Positions 28,090-38,187 of a stretch of 64,000 bases of DNA are shown in pieces (position 1 is the first letter of the stretch; every line of letters starts with the position of its first letter). Location: positions 60,435 to 124,434 of the forward strand of contig JAJXWV010000015.1 in the NCBI GenBank assembly GCA_021781455.1. Direction: 5' to 3'. The position numbers were made by a program, and so were the translations under genes. Below the pieces are notes generated by a model. The model did not search any database, was not told where the DNA came from, and worked only from the letters and a program-made list of their open reading frames with translations. This stretch comes from Acidobacteriota bacterium (GTDB taxonomy: Bacteria; Acidobacteriota; Thermoanaerobaculia; Gp7-AA8).

Positions 28090-28947
28090 GTGACCGCTCG
28101 CCGCAAAGGCATCCTTTACGTCCTCGGTGCGGCGCTGCTGTGGTCGACCGGCGGCATCGGCATCAAGGCCGTGGACGAGCCGCCCCTGGTCGTCTCCTTC
28201 TACCGCTGCCTGTTCGCCGCGATCACGCTCCTGCTGCTGCTGCGCGGCCGCGCCTTTACGCGCCGATGGAAGTCGACCGGCGTGTTCCTCATCGCCATCT
28301 TCAGCTACGGTCTCTGTCTGATCACGTTCGTGCTGGCGACCAAGTGGACCACCGCGGCCAACGCCATCTTCCTGCAGTACGCCGGCGCGGTGTGGGTGCT
28401 CCTGCTGTCGCCACTCGTCCTGCACGAGCCGATTCGCGCGCGTGACGTGGCGGCCATCGCCGCCGCCTTGTGCGGCATGGCCCTTTTTTTCGTCGGCCGC
28501 TTCGAAGGTCACGGCATGGCCGGCAACGTCATGGCCCTGATCTCGAGCGTCTTCTTCGCATCATTGATCATGTGCCTGCGGCGCGAGCAGGCCGCCGGTC
28601 GGTCGGCCGTGGTCTGGGGCAACGTGTTCGGCGCGGCCGCTGTGCTTCCGCTCATCGGCACGAACCTGGGGGTCACCGCTCCCTCGCTGGCGGTCCTGCT
28701 GTTTCTCGGCATCTTTCAGATCGCGCTCGCGTACGTGCTCTTCGTCCGTGGCCTGAAGGACGTTCCAGCGACACAGGCGTCGCTCACCGGGATGCTCGAG
28801 CCGGTGATGAATCCGATCTGGGTGCTGCTCTTCGTCGGCGAGCGCCCGTCGGTCTACGCGATCGGCGGCGGCATCGTGGTCCTCGGCGCGATCGCGTGGC
28901 ACACACTCGGTTCCGAAGCGGCGGTGGAGATTCCGGCGCCGGATTGA
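28090..28947 (+). CDS. EamA/DMT-superfamily transporter
   Basis: Ten-TM hydrophobic pattern with EamA repeats; GTG start. Confidence 0.88.
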   Translation: MTARRKGILYVLGAALLWSTGGIGIKAVDEPPLVVSFYRCLFAAITLLLLLRGRAFTRRWKSTGVFLIAIFSYGLCLITFVLATKWTTAANAIFLQYAGAVWVLLLSPLVLHEPIRARDVAAIAAALCGMALFFVGRFEGHGMAGNVMALISSVFFASLIMCLRREQAAGRSAVVWGNVFGAAAVLPLIGTNLGVTAPSLAVLLFLGIFQIALAYVLFVRGLKDVPATQASLTGMLEPVMNPIWVLLFVGERPSVYAIGGGIVVLGAIAWHTLGSEAAVEIPAPD

Positions 28948-29328
28948 ACCCCCGGCCAACCTTGACCTGCTGAAAAGTCGGAAGCCACAATCGCGAACCC
29001 TCCGGATGCCGTGCCTTCGGAATCCGCCGCGTCGTGATCCGCGTTCAGGAACACATGCCCTCAGATGCGAGGACTCAAGCCGGTGCCATCGTGCTCGCTA
29101 CAGCGATCAGCAGCGTGGCTCCCGCCGCCTCGATCTTCGAGCTCGAGATCCGCGTTCCTGCGGTCCGTCGAATGGTGGAGAACAGCCGGCCGCCGCTCGA
29201 TCTGGACGCGGATGTGTTCCGCTACCGCGTCGACGCACAGCAGCGGATGACGGTCGCCGCTGTAAACGAAAGCGGCACCGGCGCATCCGCCAGTGCCGCT
29301 CGCACCGAACCGCATGCCCATCCGCCCG

Positions 29329-30111
29329 CTAGTGCGCGACGCGGATCCGGATCCCGCCGTTGGTGGTCCGCAGGCGCAGGTCCGGGCCACCGCCGTTGAT
29401 TGAGCCCCTCAGCGTGTTCCGCCCCATCGTCCGCGAGGCAACCGGCAGCTCGCTGCTGATGCTGCCGTTGGTGGTCTCGGCATCGACGTTCGCGGCCAGT
29501 TTCTCCGGGACGATCAGCTCGATCCCGCCGTTGGTGGTCTCGAAGCGTACCGGTTTCTGAGCGCTGACCGCGGTGAGCTCCGCCCGGATGTGGCCGTTCG
29601 TGGTCTCGATGTCCGCCGACCCGGCGCACCGGCTCAACTCCACGGCGCCGTTGGTGGTCTCGACGTGCATCACGCCGGAGACGCTGCTCAGATCCACCTT
29701 GCCGTTCGTGTTCGAGACGCGGAGGTTCGACGAGCGTGGAACCGTGATCGTGTAATCCACCCTCGCGTTGCCGAAGTTTCCGAACATCACATCCCACAGC
29801 CCGCTGGTGTGCTTCTTCGGCTCCACGGTGTGGATGCTGAGACCCTCGGCCGACGGCGTGATGTCGACCCGGAGCTCTGCCATGGCCTGGCGCGCGTCCT
29901 TGGAATCCGTTCGTTCGATGATCTTCACGGCCTGCACATGCACACGCGGCTGATCCCACGAGGCGACCGCGATCCGGCCGTTGACGTTGTCGACGCTCAC
30001 CGTGGCGCCCGGCCGCAGATCGAACGTCCGATCGACGTTCTCCTTCAAAGTCGTTGCGTTCGCGATGGCCGCGATCGCGCTCAGAGCGATGAAAAGAATG
30101 GTTTTGCGCAT
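29329..30111 (-). CDS. DUF4097-like beta-helix surface/periplasmic protein
   Basis: Signal peptide plus repeated VETTNGxI/VSNTNGKV segments. Confidence 0.82.
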   Translation of the reverse strand: MRKTILFIALSAIAAIANATTLKENVDRTFDLRPGATVSVDNVNGRIAVASWDQPRVHVQAVKIIERTDSKDARQAMAELRVDITPSAEGLSIHTVEPKKHTSGLWDVMFGNFGNARVDYTITVPRSSNLRVSNTNGKVDLSSVSGVMHVETTNGAVELSRCAGSADIETTNGHIRAELTAVSAQKPVRFETTNGGIELIVPEKLAANVDAETTNGSISSELPVASRTMGRNTLRGSINGGGPDLRLRTTNGGIRIRVAH

Positions 30112-30190
30112 GGCGCCCTCCGCCGAGTGGATACGCGCGCCGTGGCGGCAGGTTTCACGATCCGCTTCAGATCAGTTCTCGGCCAGCAAA

Positions 30191-30260
30191 CCACCACAGA
30201 GAGCACAGAGCACACAGAGGCGGCACCGAGTCCTCTGAGATCTCTGTGGCTCTGTGGTTG
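30191..30260. repeat. Heptamer/octamer hairpin, CACAGAG type
   Basis: CCACCACAGAGAGCACAGAGCACACAGAGG versus CCTCTGAGATCTCTGTGGCTCTGTGGTTG between divergent genes. Confidence 0.88.
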
Positions 30261-30305
30261 GGTGCTCTCGTTCGGAACGGAGCGCCGCCCGCATACAATC
30301 CGCCC

Positions 30306-32528
30306 ATGAGTCGGTCCGCTCAGGTCGCGCTCGTTCTCGCCTCGCTCCTGGGAATCGTCCTGCTTCTCGTGCTCATCCAGCTTCGCGGGCCGTCGCCCGA
30401 GGCTGCCGGCGCGCCGCCGAACCGCTTCTCCGCTGTCCGCGCGATGTCGGCGTTTGGCAGCACGATCGGCGGCACGGTGCCGCACCCTCTCGGCAGTCCG
30501 GCCAATCGCGTCATCCGCGATCGCATCGTCGCGCAGTTCATCCGGCTCGGATACGAGACACACGTCCAGCGCAGCTTCGCCTGCGATGGCCGCGGCGTCT
30601 GCGGAACGGTCGAGAACATCACTGCCCGTCCGCCGGGACAGCCCGGCGGCCCCACCGTCGTTGCGGTCGCACACTACGATTCGGTGCCCGCGGGCCCGGG
30701 CGCTTCCGACGATGGCACCGGCGTCGCCGTCCTGCTCGAGGTCGCCCGTGCCATTCGGGCCGAGCACTTCCACAATCCGGTCATGTTTCTCGTCGACGAC
30801 GGCGAGGAAGCAGGGCTGCTGGGCGCCGAGGCATTCGTCGAGAGCCCGGTCATGCGCTTCGTCGCGGCCGTCGTGAACGTCGAGGCGCGCGGCACCAGCG
30901 GTCCGAGCTTTCTGTTCGAGACCAGCCGCGACAACCGCCGCTTCATCGGGCCGCTGGCCAGGGCTCTTCCCCGGCCGGACACCGATTCGCTCGCCCCGGC
31001 GGTTTACGACCTGCTGCCGAACGACACCGACCTGACGGTGTTCAAACGCGCCGGCCTGAGCGGAGTCAACTTCGCCTACATCGGAGACGTCGAGAACTAC
31101 CACACGCCGAACGACGACATACGCCACGTCGACCTGCGCAGCGTCCAGCATCAGGGCGACAACGTTCTCGCCGCGGTACGCGTCTTTGCCAATTCTGACC
31201 TGTCGAAGCGCACCACCGGAAATGCGGTCTGGACCGACGTCCTCGGCTTCTTCGTCATCTCCTGGCCTTCCTCCGCTTCCCTTCCGGTGGCGATTCTCAG
31301 CCTGATGGCGGCGTTCGTCGCCGTGGCGCTGCTGATCCGCGACGGAGAGTCGACCGGCCGTGAGGTCGCCGCCGGCCTGATCGCGTTCGTCGCTTCGATC
31401 GCTGCCGCCTCGCTCGCCGGCATCGGCATCTGGTATCTGGCTTCGCTGCGCGGCATGACCTGGCTCGCTCATCCGCTGCCGTCGATCGCGTCCGCATGGA
31501 CGGCCGGCGTCGTCGCCACGACGGCCGTGGTGGGTGCATTCCGCAGGCGTGCTCGATGTGCCGGCGTGCTGGCCGGCATCGCCGTCGCCTGGAACGTCGT
31601 GGCCATCGCGGTGGCCGCGCTCTTCCCGGGTGCCAGCTATCTCTTCCTGCTTCCGGCCGTGGCCATGTCGCTCGTCGGCCTGGTGCGAGGGATGGAAATC
31701 GCCGACGACGAGCCAGGCCTGATCATCTGCGCTGTCATCGCCGCGATTCTCTGGTTCCCGCTGGCGAGCTTGCTCTACGCGTCATTGGGAGCGCCGAGCC
31801 TGGTGGTCTCAGCGATCGCGCTGGCGCTCGTGACCAGCACGTTCGCGCCGCTGTTCGACCGCGTTTCCGGTCGAGCGATCGCAATCGCCGCCGCCGGCGT
31901 CCTCGTGCTGGCGCTCCTCGTCGCTCTTCTCCCGCCGGTCTCGGCCAGCCATCCGCGCCGTATCCCGATCACCTGGCTCGACGACGGTGCACGGACGCAG
32001 TGGATCGCAGCTAAGGTCAGCGATCGCATGCAGCAGGCCGCCCACTTCTCGCCGGTGTCAGGGCGGCTCTTCCCATGGTCGAAGCGAGTCACGCCCGTGT
32101 TCGCCGCGCCCGCTCCGGCGATCGCTCTGCCGCCGGTGTCGATCGAGAAGACCGGCGAAACAATCGACAGCAAGCGCGTGATCACCCTGCGCGTTACTTC
32201 TCATCGCGCAGCCCAGCGGGTAGCGCTCTTCTTCCGAGCGACCGGTGCCATCGATTCGCTGCGCATCGACGGCCATCTCCTTCCGCCTCTGACCCGCGGC
32301 CGGAACTTCCTCGCCCCTCAGTGGCACCTCGCCTCGGTGCGAGGCGCGGAGGCGATGGACGTCGAGATCACGACGGCCGGCCGCTCGCCGATCGAAGCCT
32401 TCGCCATGGACACGTCGTACGGTCTTCCGCCTGCGGGCGCACCGCTGGTCGCTGCGCGGAACGCCTCGCATGCCGTCACCAGTGACGACGGCGACGTAGC
32501 GATAACGGTGCGCCGAGCGATTTTCTAG
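30306..32528 (+). CDS. M28-family metallopeptidase with C-terminal polytopic membrane region
   Basis: VVAVAHYDSVPAGPGASDDGTG, VDDGEEAGLLGAEAF zinc-ligand motifs; multiple TM segments afterwards. Confidence 0.9.
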   Translation: MSRSAQVALVLASLLGIVLLLVLIQLRGPSPEAAGAPPNRFSAVRAMSAFGSTIGGTVPHPLGSPANRVIRDRIVAQFIRLGYETHVQRSFACDGRGVCGTVENITARPPGQPGGPTVVAVAHYDSVPAGPGASDDGTGVAVLLEVARAIRAEHFHNPVMFLVDDGEEAGLLGAEAFVESPVMRFVAAVVNVEARGTSGPSFLFETSRDNRRFIGPLARALPRPDTDSLAPAVYDLLPNDTDLTVFKRAGLSGVNFAYIGDVENYHTPNDDIRHVDLRSVQHQGDNVLAAVRVFANSDLSKRTTGNAVWTDVLGFFVISWPSSASLPVAILSLMAAFVAVALLIRDGESTGREVAAGLIAFVASIAAASLAGIGIWYLASLRGMTWLAHPLPSIASAWTAGVVATTAVVGAFRRRARCAGVLAGIAVAWNVVAIAVAALFPGASYLFLLPAVAMSLVGLVRGMEIADDEPGLIICAVIAAILWFPLASLLYASLGAPSLVVSAIALALVTSTFAPLFDRVSGRAIAIAAAGVLVLALLVALLPPVSASHPRRIPITWLDDGARTQWIAAKVSDRMQQAAHFSPVSGRLFPWSKRVTPVFAAPAPAIALPPVSIEKTGETIDSKRVITLRVTSHRAAQRVALFFRATGAIDSLRIDGHLLPPLTRGRNFLAPQWHLASVRGAEAMDVEITTAGRSPIEAFAMDTSYGLPPAGAPLVAARNASHAVTSDDGDVAITVRRAIF

Positions 32529-32537
32529 TGCAGAAAC

Positions 32538-32566
32538 GACGAGGCCCGCCGGTGGCGGGCCTCGTC
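32538..32566. terminator. 13-bp perfect stem, 3-nt loop, between convergent genes
   Basis: gacgaggcccgcc-ggt-ggcgggcctcgtc between M28 peptidase (+) and rplQ (-) stops; U-tract weak on both strands. Confidence 0.65.
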
Positions 32567-32591
32567 AAGTCGATCGCTTCTTTGGGGGAGT

Positions 32592-33197
32592 CTACTTCCC
32601 GCTCTTCTTCTTGGGGGCGGCGCTCTTCTTCTTCGGCGCTGCTTCCTTCTTCGCCTTCGGCTTTGCTTCTGCTTTCGGCTTGGCTTTGGTCTCGGCCTTC
32701 GGCTTCGGCTCGGCTTTCTTGGCGGGCTTCTTCGGCTTCGCTTCGGTGGCTGTCCCGGTCTCTTCTTCAGCCGCGGATTCCGCCGGTTCTGCGCTCTTCT
32801 TGGCCTTGGCAGCCGGGGCCGCCGCCTCTTCCTTCGGCGGCTCGTAGCCGACGAACTCGAGGATGGCCATCTCGGCAGCATCGCCGCGGCGAGGTCCGAG
32901 CTTGATGATGCGGGTGTAACCGCCGGCGCGATCGGAGAAGCGCGGCCCGAGGGTGTCGAACAGCTTGCCGACGACGTCTTCGTTCTCGATCACGCGCGCG
33001 GCATTGCGACGGGCGTGAACGGAGTCGTTCTTGCCGAGGGTGATCAGCCGCTCGATCTGCGGGCGGAGCTCCTTGGCTTTCGGCAGCGTGGTGATGATGC
33101 GCTCGCTCTGGATCAGCGACGCCAGCTGGTTCCGGAACATCATCAGGCGGTGTCCCGAGGTACGGCCCAGCTTGCGATTGACCATTCCGTGTCTCAT
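32592..33197 (-). CDS. rplQ: 50S ribosomal protein L17 with long Lys/Ala/Pro-rich C-terminal tail
   Basis: MRHGMVNRKLGRTSGHRLMMFRNQLASLI; last gene of alpha operon. Confidence 0.97.
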   Translation of the reverse strand: MRHGMVNRKLGRTSGHRLMMFRNQLASLIQSERIITTLPKAKELRPQIERLITLGKNDSVHARRNAARVIENEDVVGKLFDTLGPRFSDRAGGYTRIIKLGPRRGDAAEMAILEFVGYEPPKEEAAAPAAKAKKSAEPAESAAEEETGTATEAKPKKPAKKAEPKPKAETKAKPKAEAKPKAKKEAAPKKKSAAPKKKSGK

Positions 33198-33215
33198 TAC
33201 GCGTTCCCTTCAATC

Positions 33216-33284
33216 TAGCGAGTAGCGGGCAGCGGGCAGCGGGCAGGGAGGCCTACACGCTACCCGCTACACGCTACCCGCTCG
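33216..33284. repeat. Heptamer hairpin, AGCGGGC type
   Basis: TAGCGAGTAGCGGGCAGCGGGCAGCGGGCAG versus CTACACGCTACCCGCTACACGCTACCCGCT; rpoA-rplQ gap. Confidence 0.92.
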
Positions 33285-33287
33285 TAG

Positions 33288-34277
33288 TTACTCCCTCACC
33301 TCGCTGCGGCTGCTGGCCGGAACGCGGGTCATCCCGAAAGACAGGCCCAGGCTGGCCAGGACGTCCTTGATCTCGTCGAGGGACTTGCGGCCGAAGTTCT
33401 TCGTCGACAACATTTCGCGCTCGGTGCGCTGCACGAGATCGCCAAGGGTGCGGATATTGGCGTTCTTCAGGCAGTTCGCGGAGCGGACGGAGAGGTCGAG
33501 CTCCTCGATGGGCTTGGAGAGCATCTCGGCCAGGCGCGGGTCGACTTCCGGCGCGGCGGCCTCTTCGATCTGCTCACCGCGGGTCTCGAAGGTGCTGAAG
33601 ATACGGAGGTGATCGCCGAGAAGATCGGCGGCCAGGCTGACGGCCTCCTGCGGCGAGACTGCGCCGTTGGTCCACACTTCCAGGACGAGCTTGTCGTAGT
33701 CGGTGGTCTGGCCGACGCGGGCGCCCTCCACGTGATAGTTCACGCGGCGGACCGGCGAGTGAATCGAGTCGATGGGGATGTAGCCGAGCGGCAGATCGCT
33801 GTCGGCGTTGCGGTCGGCGACCTGGTAGCCGCGGCCGCGCTTCAGACGCGCTTCGAGCTTCAGCGAGCCCTCCTTGGAGAGCGTGGCGATGTGGGTGGTC
33901 GGATCGAGGATCTCGATGTCCGAATCCTGCTCGAAGTCGGCGGCCGTGACGACGCCCGGCCCCTTCTTCTCGAGGTACAGGGTCTTGGGCCCTTCGCCGT
34001 GCATCTTGAAGGGGATCTGTTTGAGGTTGAGCACCACGTCGGTCATGTCTTCCACGACACCCGTCAGCGACGAGAACTCGTGCAGGACGCCCTCGACGCG
34101 GACGGCGGTGATCGCGGCTCCTTCAATCGAGGAGAGCAGGACCCGGCGCAGTGCATTGCCGATCGTGGTTCCGAATCCGCGCTCGAAGGGCTGGGCCGTG
34201 AAGCGGCCGTAGTTCGGAGCGAGCGACTCGGAGTCGTAATCAAGCTTTTTGGGTTTCTGGAATTCAGTCCACAGCAT
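33288..34277 (-). CDS. rpoA: RNA polymerase alpha subunit
   Basis: [31 protein letters not shown]; alpha-[27 protein letters not shown]. Confidence 0.98.
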   Translation of the reverse strand: MLWTEFQKPKKLDYDSESLAPNYGRFTAQPFERGFGTTIGNALRRVLLSSIEGAAITAVRVEGVLHEFSSLTGVVEDMTDVVLNLKQIPFKMHGEGPKTLYLEKKGPGVVTAADFEQDSDIEILDPTTHIATLSKEGSLKLEARLKRGRGYQVADRNADSDLPLGYIPIDSIHSPVRRVNYHVEGARVGQTTDYDKLVLEVWTNGAVSPQEAVSLAADLLGDHLRIFSTFETRGEQIEEAAAPEVDPRLAEMLSKPIEELDLSVRSANCLKNANIRTLGDLVQRTEREMLSTKNFGRKSLDEIKDVLASLGLSFGMTRVPASSRSEVRE

Positions 34278-34296
34278 GAAGCGGCCTCCTCGCGAG

Positions 34297-34369
34297 TGGC
34301 TCTTGGCTCTCAGCCGTTGGCTCTTGGAACACGCGATTCCAGGAGCCAACAGCTAAGGGCCAAGAGCCC
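34297..34369. repeat. Heptamer hairpin, CTYRGCT type
   Basis: TGGCTCTTGGCTCTCAGCCGTTGGCTCTTGGA / CCAGGAGCCAACAGCTAAGGGCCAAGAGCC; rpsD-rpoA gap. Confidence 0.92.
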
Positions 34370-34376
34370 TCAATGT

Positions 34377-35003
34377 TTACTTCGAGTAGAGTTCGACGAT
34401 GAGCTGTTCCTGGATGGGCAGGCGGATGTCCTCGCGCTTCGGGACGTCGTTGACCGTGCCGCGGAACTGCTCGGGATTGAGCTCGAGCCACGAGGGAACG
34501 CCACGACCCGCCGCGGTTTCCACCGCCTGACGAATCTGGTCGTTCTTGCGGCTCTTCTCGCGAACCTGGATGACATCCCCTTTGCGGACCTGATACGAGG
34601 GTATGTTGATCTTCCGGGTGTTCACTTCGACATGTCCATGGCGAACGAGCTGCCGGGCCTGAGCGCGTGAAGAGGCGAAACCGAGCGAATAGACCACATT
34701 GTCGAGCCGGAGCTCGAGCTGGCGGAGAAGGTTCTCGCCGGTGATACCGGTCTTGCGCTCAGCGCGCTCGAAATAGAGCCGGAACTGCCGCTCCAGCAGG
34801 CCGTAGATGCGCTTGACCTTCTGCTTCTCGCGGAGCTGGATGCCATAACCGAGAACCTTGGAGCGGCGGCGGCCATGCTGGCCCGGCGCGTAGTTGCGGC
34901 GCTCGATGGCGCACTTGTCCTTGAAACACCGATCGCCCTTCAAGAAGAGCTTCATCCCTTCGCGCCGGCAGAGCCGACAGACGGGGTCAACGTAACGAGC
35001 CAC
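34377..35003 (-). CDS. rpsD: 30S ribosomal protein S4 (GTG start)
   Basis: [25 protein letters not shown]...APGQHGRRR. Confidence 0.97.
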   Translation of the reverse strand: MARYVDPVCRLCRREGMKLFLKGDRCFKDKCAIERRNYAPGQHGRRRSKVLGYGIQLREKQKVKRIYGLLERQFRLYFERAERKTGITGENLLRQLELRLDNVVYSLGFASSRAQARQLVRHGHVEVNTRKINIPSYQVRKGDVIQVREKSRKNDQIRQAVETAAGRGVPSWLELNPEQFRGTVNDVPKREDIRLPIQEQLIVELYSK

Positions 35004-35110
35004 TATGCCTCCTGTTGTTCGCACCCGCCCCACCATGGAGCGTTGCGTGGACGACGGCTGCTGCTCGCCGTCCGGGGTACCGCATCAGTGCGACACGCAC
35101 TGACAAAAAC

Positions 35111-35190
35111 GAGTGCTGAGTACTGAGTGCTGAGTACTGAGTCGCGGTACCGAGATTTCACTCAGTACTCAGCACTCAGTACTCAGTACT
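35111..35190. repeat. Heptamer hairpin, CTGAGTR type
   Basis: GAGTGCTGAGTACTGAGTGCTGAGTACTGAGT / CACTCAGTACTCAGCACTCAGTACTCAGTACT; rpsK-rpsD gap. Confidence 0.95.
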
Positions 35191-35193
35191 TGG

Positions 35194-35607
35194 CTAAACC
35201 CGGCGCCGCTTCGGTGGGCGGCAGCCGTTGTGCGGAATCGGCGTCACGTCCTTGATGGACTTGATGTCGAGGCCGCTCGCCGCCAGAGCCCGGATGGCCG
35301 ACTCTCGTCCGGCGCCCGGGCCCTTGACCTTCACGTCGATGGTCCGCACTCCGTGCTCCTGCGCCAGCTGCGCGGCATTCTGCGCCGCCACCTGCGCCGC
35401 AAAGGGAGTGCCTTTGCGCGAGCCCTTGAAGCCGATGCGACCGGCGCTCGACCAGGCCAGGATGTTCCCGACCGGATCGGAGATGGTCACGATCGTGTTG
35501 TTGAACGACGCCGCGATCGAGGCGACGCCGTGCGGTACGTTCTTCCGCTCTTTCCTCTTCGATGAGGCGCGGCGCGTGCCCGCCTTCGGTGCTCTGGCTG
35601 TGGCCAT
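35194..35607 (-). CDS. rpsK: 30S ribosomal protein S11
   Basis: [43 protein letters not shown]. Confidence 0.98.
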   Translation of the reverse strand: MATARAPKAGTRRASSKRKERKNVPHGVASIAASFNNTIVTISDPVGNILAWSSAGRIGFKGSRKGTPFAAQVAAQNAAQLAQEHGVRTIDVKVKGPGAGRESAIRALAASGLDIKSIKDVTPIPHNGCRPPKRRRV

Positions 35608-35640
35608 TGTGTTTCCTATCCTCTGAACGGTTGTTCCGAA

Positions 35641-35711
35641 GCTCCTGGCTCTTGGCTATTGGCTCTTGGGCGAGGTCCCAAAGAGCCAAGAGCCAAGAGC
35701 CAAGAGCCAAC
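35641..35711. repeat. Heptamer hairpin, CTYRGCT type
   Basis: GCTCCTGGCTCTTGGCTATTGGCTCTTGGG / CCCAAAGAGCCAAGAGCCAAGAGCCAAGAGCCAA; rpsM-rpsK gap. Confidence 0.95.
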
Positions 35712-35713
35712 GA

Positions 35714-36097
35714 TTACTTCTTCGTGGCCTTCTTCTTGCCGGCGATGGCGCCCTTGCGCGGTCCCTTGCGGGTGCGGGCATTCGTATGCGTGCGCTGGCC
35801 CCGGACGGGCAGGCCCCGGCGGTGGCGCATGCCGCGATACGAGTTGATCTCCATCAGCCGCTTGATGTCGAGACCGACATCCTTGCGCAGGTCGCCTTCG
35901 ACCTTTCCTTCGTCGGTGATGACCTGGCGGATCTTGCGAACGTCGTCCTCGCTGAGGTCCTTGACCCGGATGTCGCGGTTGACCTCTGCCTTGGTGAGGA
36001 TGTCGTTCGACCGCGAGCGGCCGATGCCGTAGATGTAGGTCAGGCCGATTTCGACCCGTTTGTTCAGTGGGAGATCGACTCCTGCGATACGTGCCAT
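35714..36097 (-). CDS. rpsM: 30S ribosomal protein S13
   Basis: [47 protein letters not shown]. Confidence 0.98.
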   Translation of the reverse strand: MARIAGVDLPLNKRVEIGLTYIYGIGRSRSNDILTKAEVNRDIRVKDLSEDDVRKIRQVITDEGKVEGDLRKDVGLDIKRLMEINSYRGMRHRRGLPVRGQRTHTNARTRKGPRKGAIAGKKKATKK

Positions 36098-36106
36098 TTG
36101 TTCTCC

Positions 36107-36189
36107 AGTGCTGAGTACTGAGTGCTGAGTACTGAGTGGTGGGGACTGAGCGCATCCGTTCAGTACTCAGCACTCAGCACTCAGTACTC
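36107..36189. repeat. Heptamer hairpin, CTGAGTR type
   Basis: AGTGCTGAGTACTGAGTGCTGAGTACTGAGTG / TCAGTACTCAGCACTCAGCACTCAGTACT; rpmJ-rpsM gap. Confidence 0.95.
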
Positions 36190-36193
36190 TCTT

Positions 36194-36307
36194 TTATCCC
36201 TGCCGCTGCTTGTGCTTGGGGTTCTCGCAAATGATCCGGATCACGCCCTGGCGCCGGACGATTTTGCATTTCGTGCAGATCTTCTTGACTGATGATCGAA
36301 CTTTCAT
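36194..36307 (-). CDS. rpmJ: 50S ribosomal protein L36
   Basis: [37 protein letters not shown]. Confidence 0.98.
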   Translation of the reverse strand: MKVRSSVKKICTKCKIVRRQGVIRIICENPKHKQRQG

Positions 36308-36315
36308 CTTTGACT

Positions 36316-36394
36316 CCCGGGTGTCAGCTGTCGGGTGTCGGGTGTCGGGAGCATGAACTCGATTCCCGACACCCGACACCCGAGACCCGACACC
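36316..36394. repeat. Heptamer hairpin, GTGTCGG type
   Basis: CCCGGGTGTCAGCTGTCGGGTGTCGGGTGTCGGGA / TCCCGACACCCGACACCCGAGACCCGACACC; infA-rpmJ gap. Confidence 0.95.
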
Positions 36395-36615
36395 TACTTG
36401 TACCGATACGTAATCCGTCCCCGCGTCAGGTCGTAAGGCGAAAGCTCCACCAGGACCTTGTCGCCGGGAAGAATGCGGATGAAGTGTTTTCTCATCTTGC
36501 CGGAGATGTGCGCGAGCACCCTGTGTTTGTTCTCCAGCTCGACCTGGAACATGGCATTCGGCAATGTCTCCAGTACCGTGCCCGTCACTTCAATCGCTTC
36601 TTCTTTCTCCGACAT
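36394..36615 (-). CDS. infA: Translation initiation factor IF-1
   Basis: [45 protein letters not shown]. Confidence 0.98.
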   Translation of the reverse strand: MSEKEEAIEVTGTVLETLPNAMFQVELENKHRVLAHISGKMRKHFIRILPGDKVLVELSPYDLTRGRITYRYK

Positions 36616-36623
36616 ACTTCCTT

Positions 36624-36694
36624 AGTCCTCAGTCCTGAGTCCTGAGTCCTGAGTCCGCGTGCTGCTCAGGACTCAGGACTCAGCACTCAGCACT
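36624..36694. repeat. Heptamer hairpin, CTGAGTC type
   Basis: AGTCCTCAGTCCTGAGTCCTGAGTCCTGAGTCC / CTCAGGACTCAGGACTCAGCACTCAGCACTT; map-infA gap. Confidence 0.95.
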
Positions 36695-37507
36695 TCATCT
36701 GCCCAACACCAGCGGCCCGTTCGCGGTGATCGCCACCGAATGCTCGAAATGCGCGGCCAGCGTGCCGTCGAGCGTGCGGGCGGTCCATCCGTCCGCGTCG
36801 GTCTTCACGTCCTGAATGACTCCGTCGTTGCCAGCGCGGTCGATCCGCGACTTCAACTTCGGCCCGATCTCGCACAGCATCGGCTCGATGGCCAGCACCA
36901 TCCCCTCGCGCAGCTCCAGCCCCCGCCCGCGCCGGCCGTAGTTGTAGACCTGCGGCTCCTCGTGCATCTTCCGGCCGATCCCGTGTCCCACGAAATTGCG
37001 GATCACGTGGAAGCCGCGCGACTCGGCCAGCTCCTGTACCGCCGCTCCGATGTCGCCGATGTGCCGTCCCGGGCGCATCTCCTCGATGGCCAGGTCGAGG
37101 CTTTCCTTCGTGGTGCGGATCAGCTCCTCGGTGCGGGGAGAGACCTTTCCGACCGCGACGGTGATCGCCCCGTCCCCCACGAAGCCCTCGAAGATCGACC
37201 CGAAGTCGAGCCCGAGGATGTCGCCTTCCTGAAGCCGGGCGCGATTGGGGATGCCGTGCACGATGACGTCGTTGACCGACGCACAGACGACCGCCGGATA
37301 AGGCGGCAGCCCCATTGGAGCATAGCCCTTGAACGGCGATTTCGCGCCGCGTCTGGCCAGCTCCTCTTCCGCCATGGCGTTGATCTGCGCCGTCGTGGCG
37401 CCGGGCCTGGTCATCTCCCGCATCATCTCGAGAATCTCGAGGACGATGCGATTGGCCCGGTCCATGATCGCGATGTCATCGCGGGTTTTCAGTACGGGAC
37501 CTTTCAT
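36695..37507 (-). CDS. map: Methionine aminopeptidase type I
   Basis: DILGLDFGSIFEGFVGDGAITVAVG; RNFVGHGIGRKMHEEPQVYNYG. Confidence 0.96.
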   Translation of the reverse strand: MKGPVLKTRDDIAIMDRANRIVLEILEMMREMTRPGATTAQINAMAEEELARRGAKSPFKGYAPMGLPPYPAVVCASVNDVIVHGIPNRARLQEGDILGLDFGSIFEGFVGDGAITVAVGKVSPRTEELIRTTKESLDLAIEEMRPGRHIGDIGAAVQELAESRGFHVIRNFVGHGIGRKMHEEPQVYNYGRRGRGLELREGMVLAIEPMLCEIGPKLKSRIDRAGNDGVIQDVKTDADGWTARTLDGTLAAHFEHSVAITANGPLVLGR

Positions 37508-37533
37508 TCTGTCGAGCACGGGATGCCTCTGCC

Positions 37534-38175
37534 TCACGCCAGGGACTTCTCGATGCGTTCAAAGACCTCATCGATGGGCCCCTGCCCATCGACCTCGCGA
37601 AGTGCGCTTTTCGATTTGTAATACGTCGCCACCGGAAGGGTCTGCCTGTGGAACGCCTCCAGCCGTTTCCGCACGGCCGACTCGTTGTCGTCCGGACGGG
37701 CGATCAGCCCGGCACCACAGCGATCACACACGTTGTCCTTCGTGGGTGGGTTGTGTTCGAGATGGTAAACGGCCCCGCACTGAGGACACGAACGGCGAAG
37801 CGCGATGCGCTTCACGATGGCCTCGTCAGGAACCAGTAACTGCAGAACCTTGAGCTTCTCCCCCTCATTCCCGGCCACGATCCCTTCCAGCTTCTCAGCC
37901 TGCTCGACCGTGCGCGGGAAACCGTCGAGGATGAAGCCTTTGTGGGCGTCGTCCCTGGAGAGCCGGTCCTTGATGATGCCGATCATCAGGTCGTCGGGAA
38001 CCAGCCCACCGGCCGCCATGATCGGCGCGGCCTTCTTCCCCAGCTCGGTCCCGTCCGCCACCGCCTCACGCAGCATGTCGCCGGTGGAGATGTGCGGAAC
38101 TCCGTGACGCGCGGCCAGCTGCTGAGCCTGCGTCCCTTTTCCGCTGCCTGGGGGACCGATGAAAATCAGCTTCAC
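37534..38175 (-). CDS. adk: Adenylate kinase
   Basis: MKLIFIGPPGSGKGTQAQ; zinc-type LID CPQCGAVYH...CDRCG. Confidence 0.98.
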   Translation of the reverse strand: MKLIFIGPPGSGKGTQAQQLAARHGVPHISTGDMLREAVADGTELGKKAAPIMAAGGLVPDDLMIGIIKDRLSRDDAHKGFILDGFPRTVEQAEKLEGIVAGNEGEKLKVLQLLVPDEAIVKRIALRRSCPQCGAVYHLEHNPPTKDNVCDRCGAGLIARPDDNESAVRKRLEAFHRQTLPVATYYKSKSALREVDGQGPIDEVFERIEKSLA

Positions 38176-38187
38176 GACCTCTTCCCC

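Noticed and set aside
29034-29399. Plus-strand ORF (121 aa) upstream of the DUF4097-like gene
   Set aside because: No recognisable domain, overlaps antisense shadow ORFs, weak start context; possibly a decayed gene but unsupported.
35111-35190. Possible CRISPR-like array from short regular repeats
   Set aside because: Units are 7 nt with no spacers, arranged as a hairpin; no cas genes in the window.
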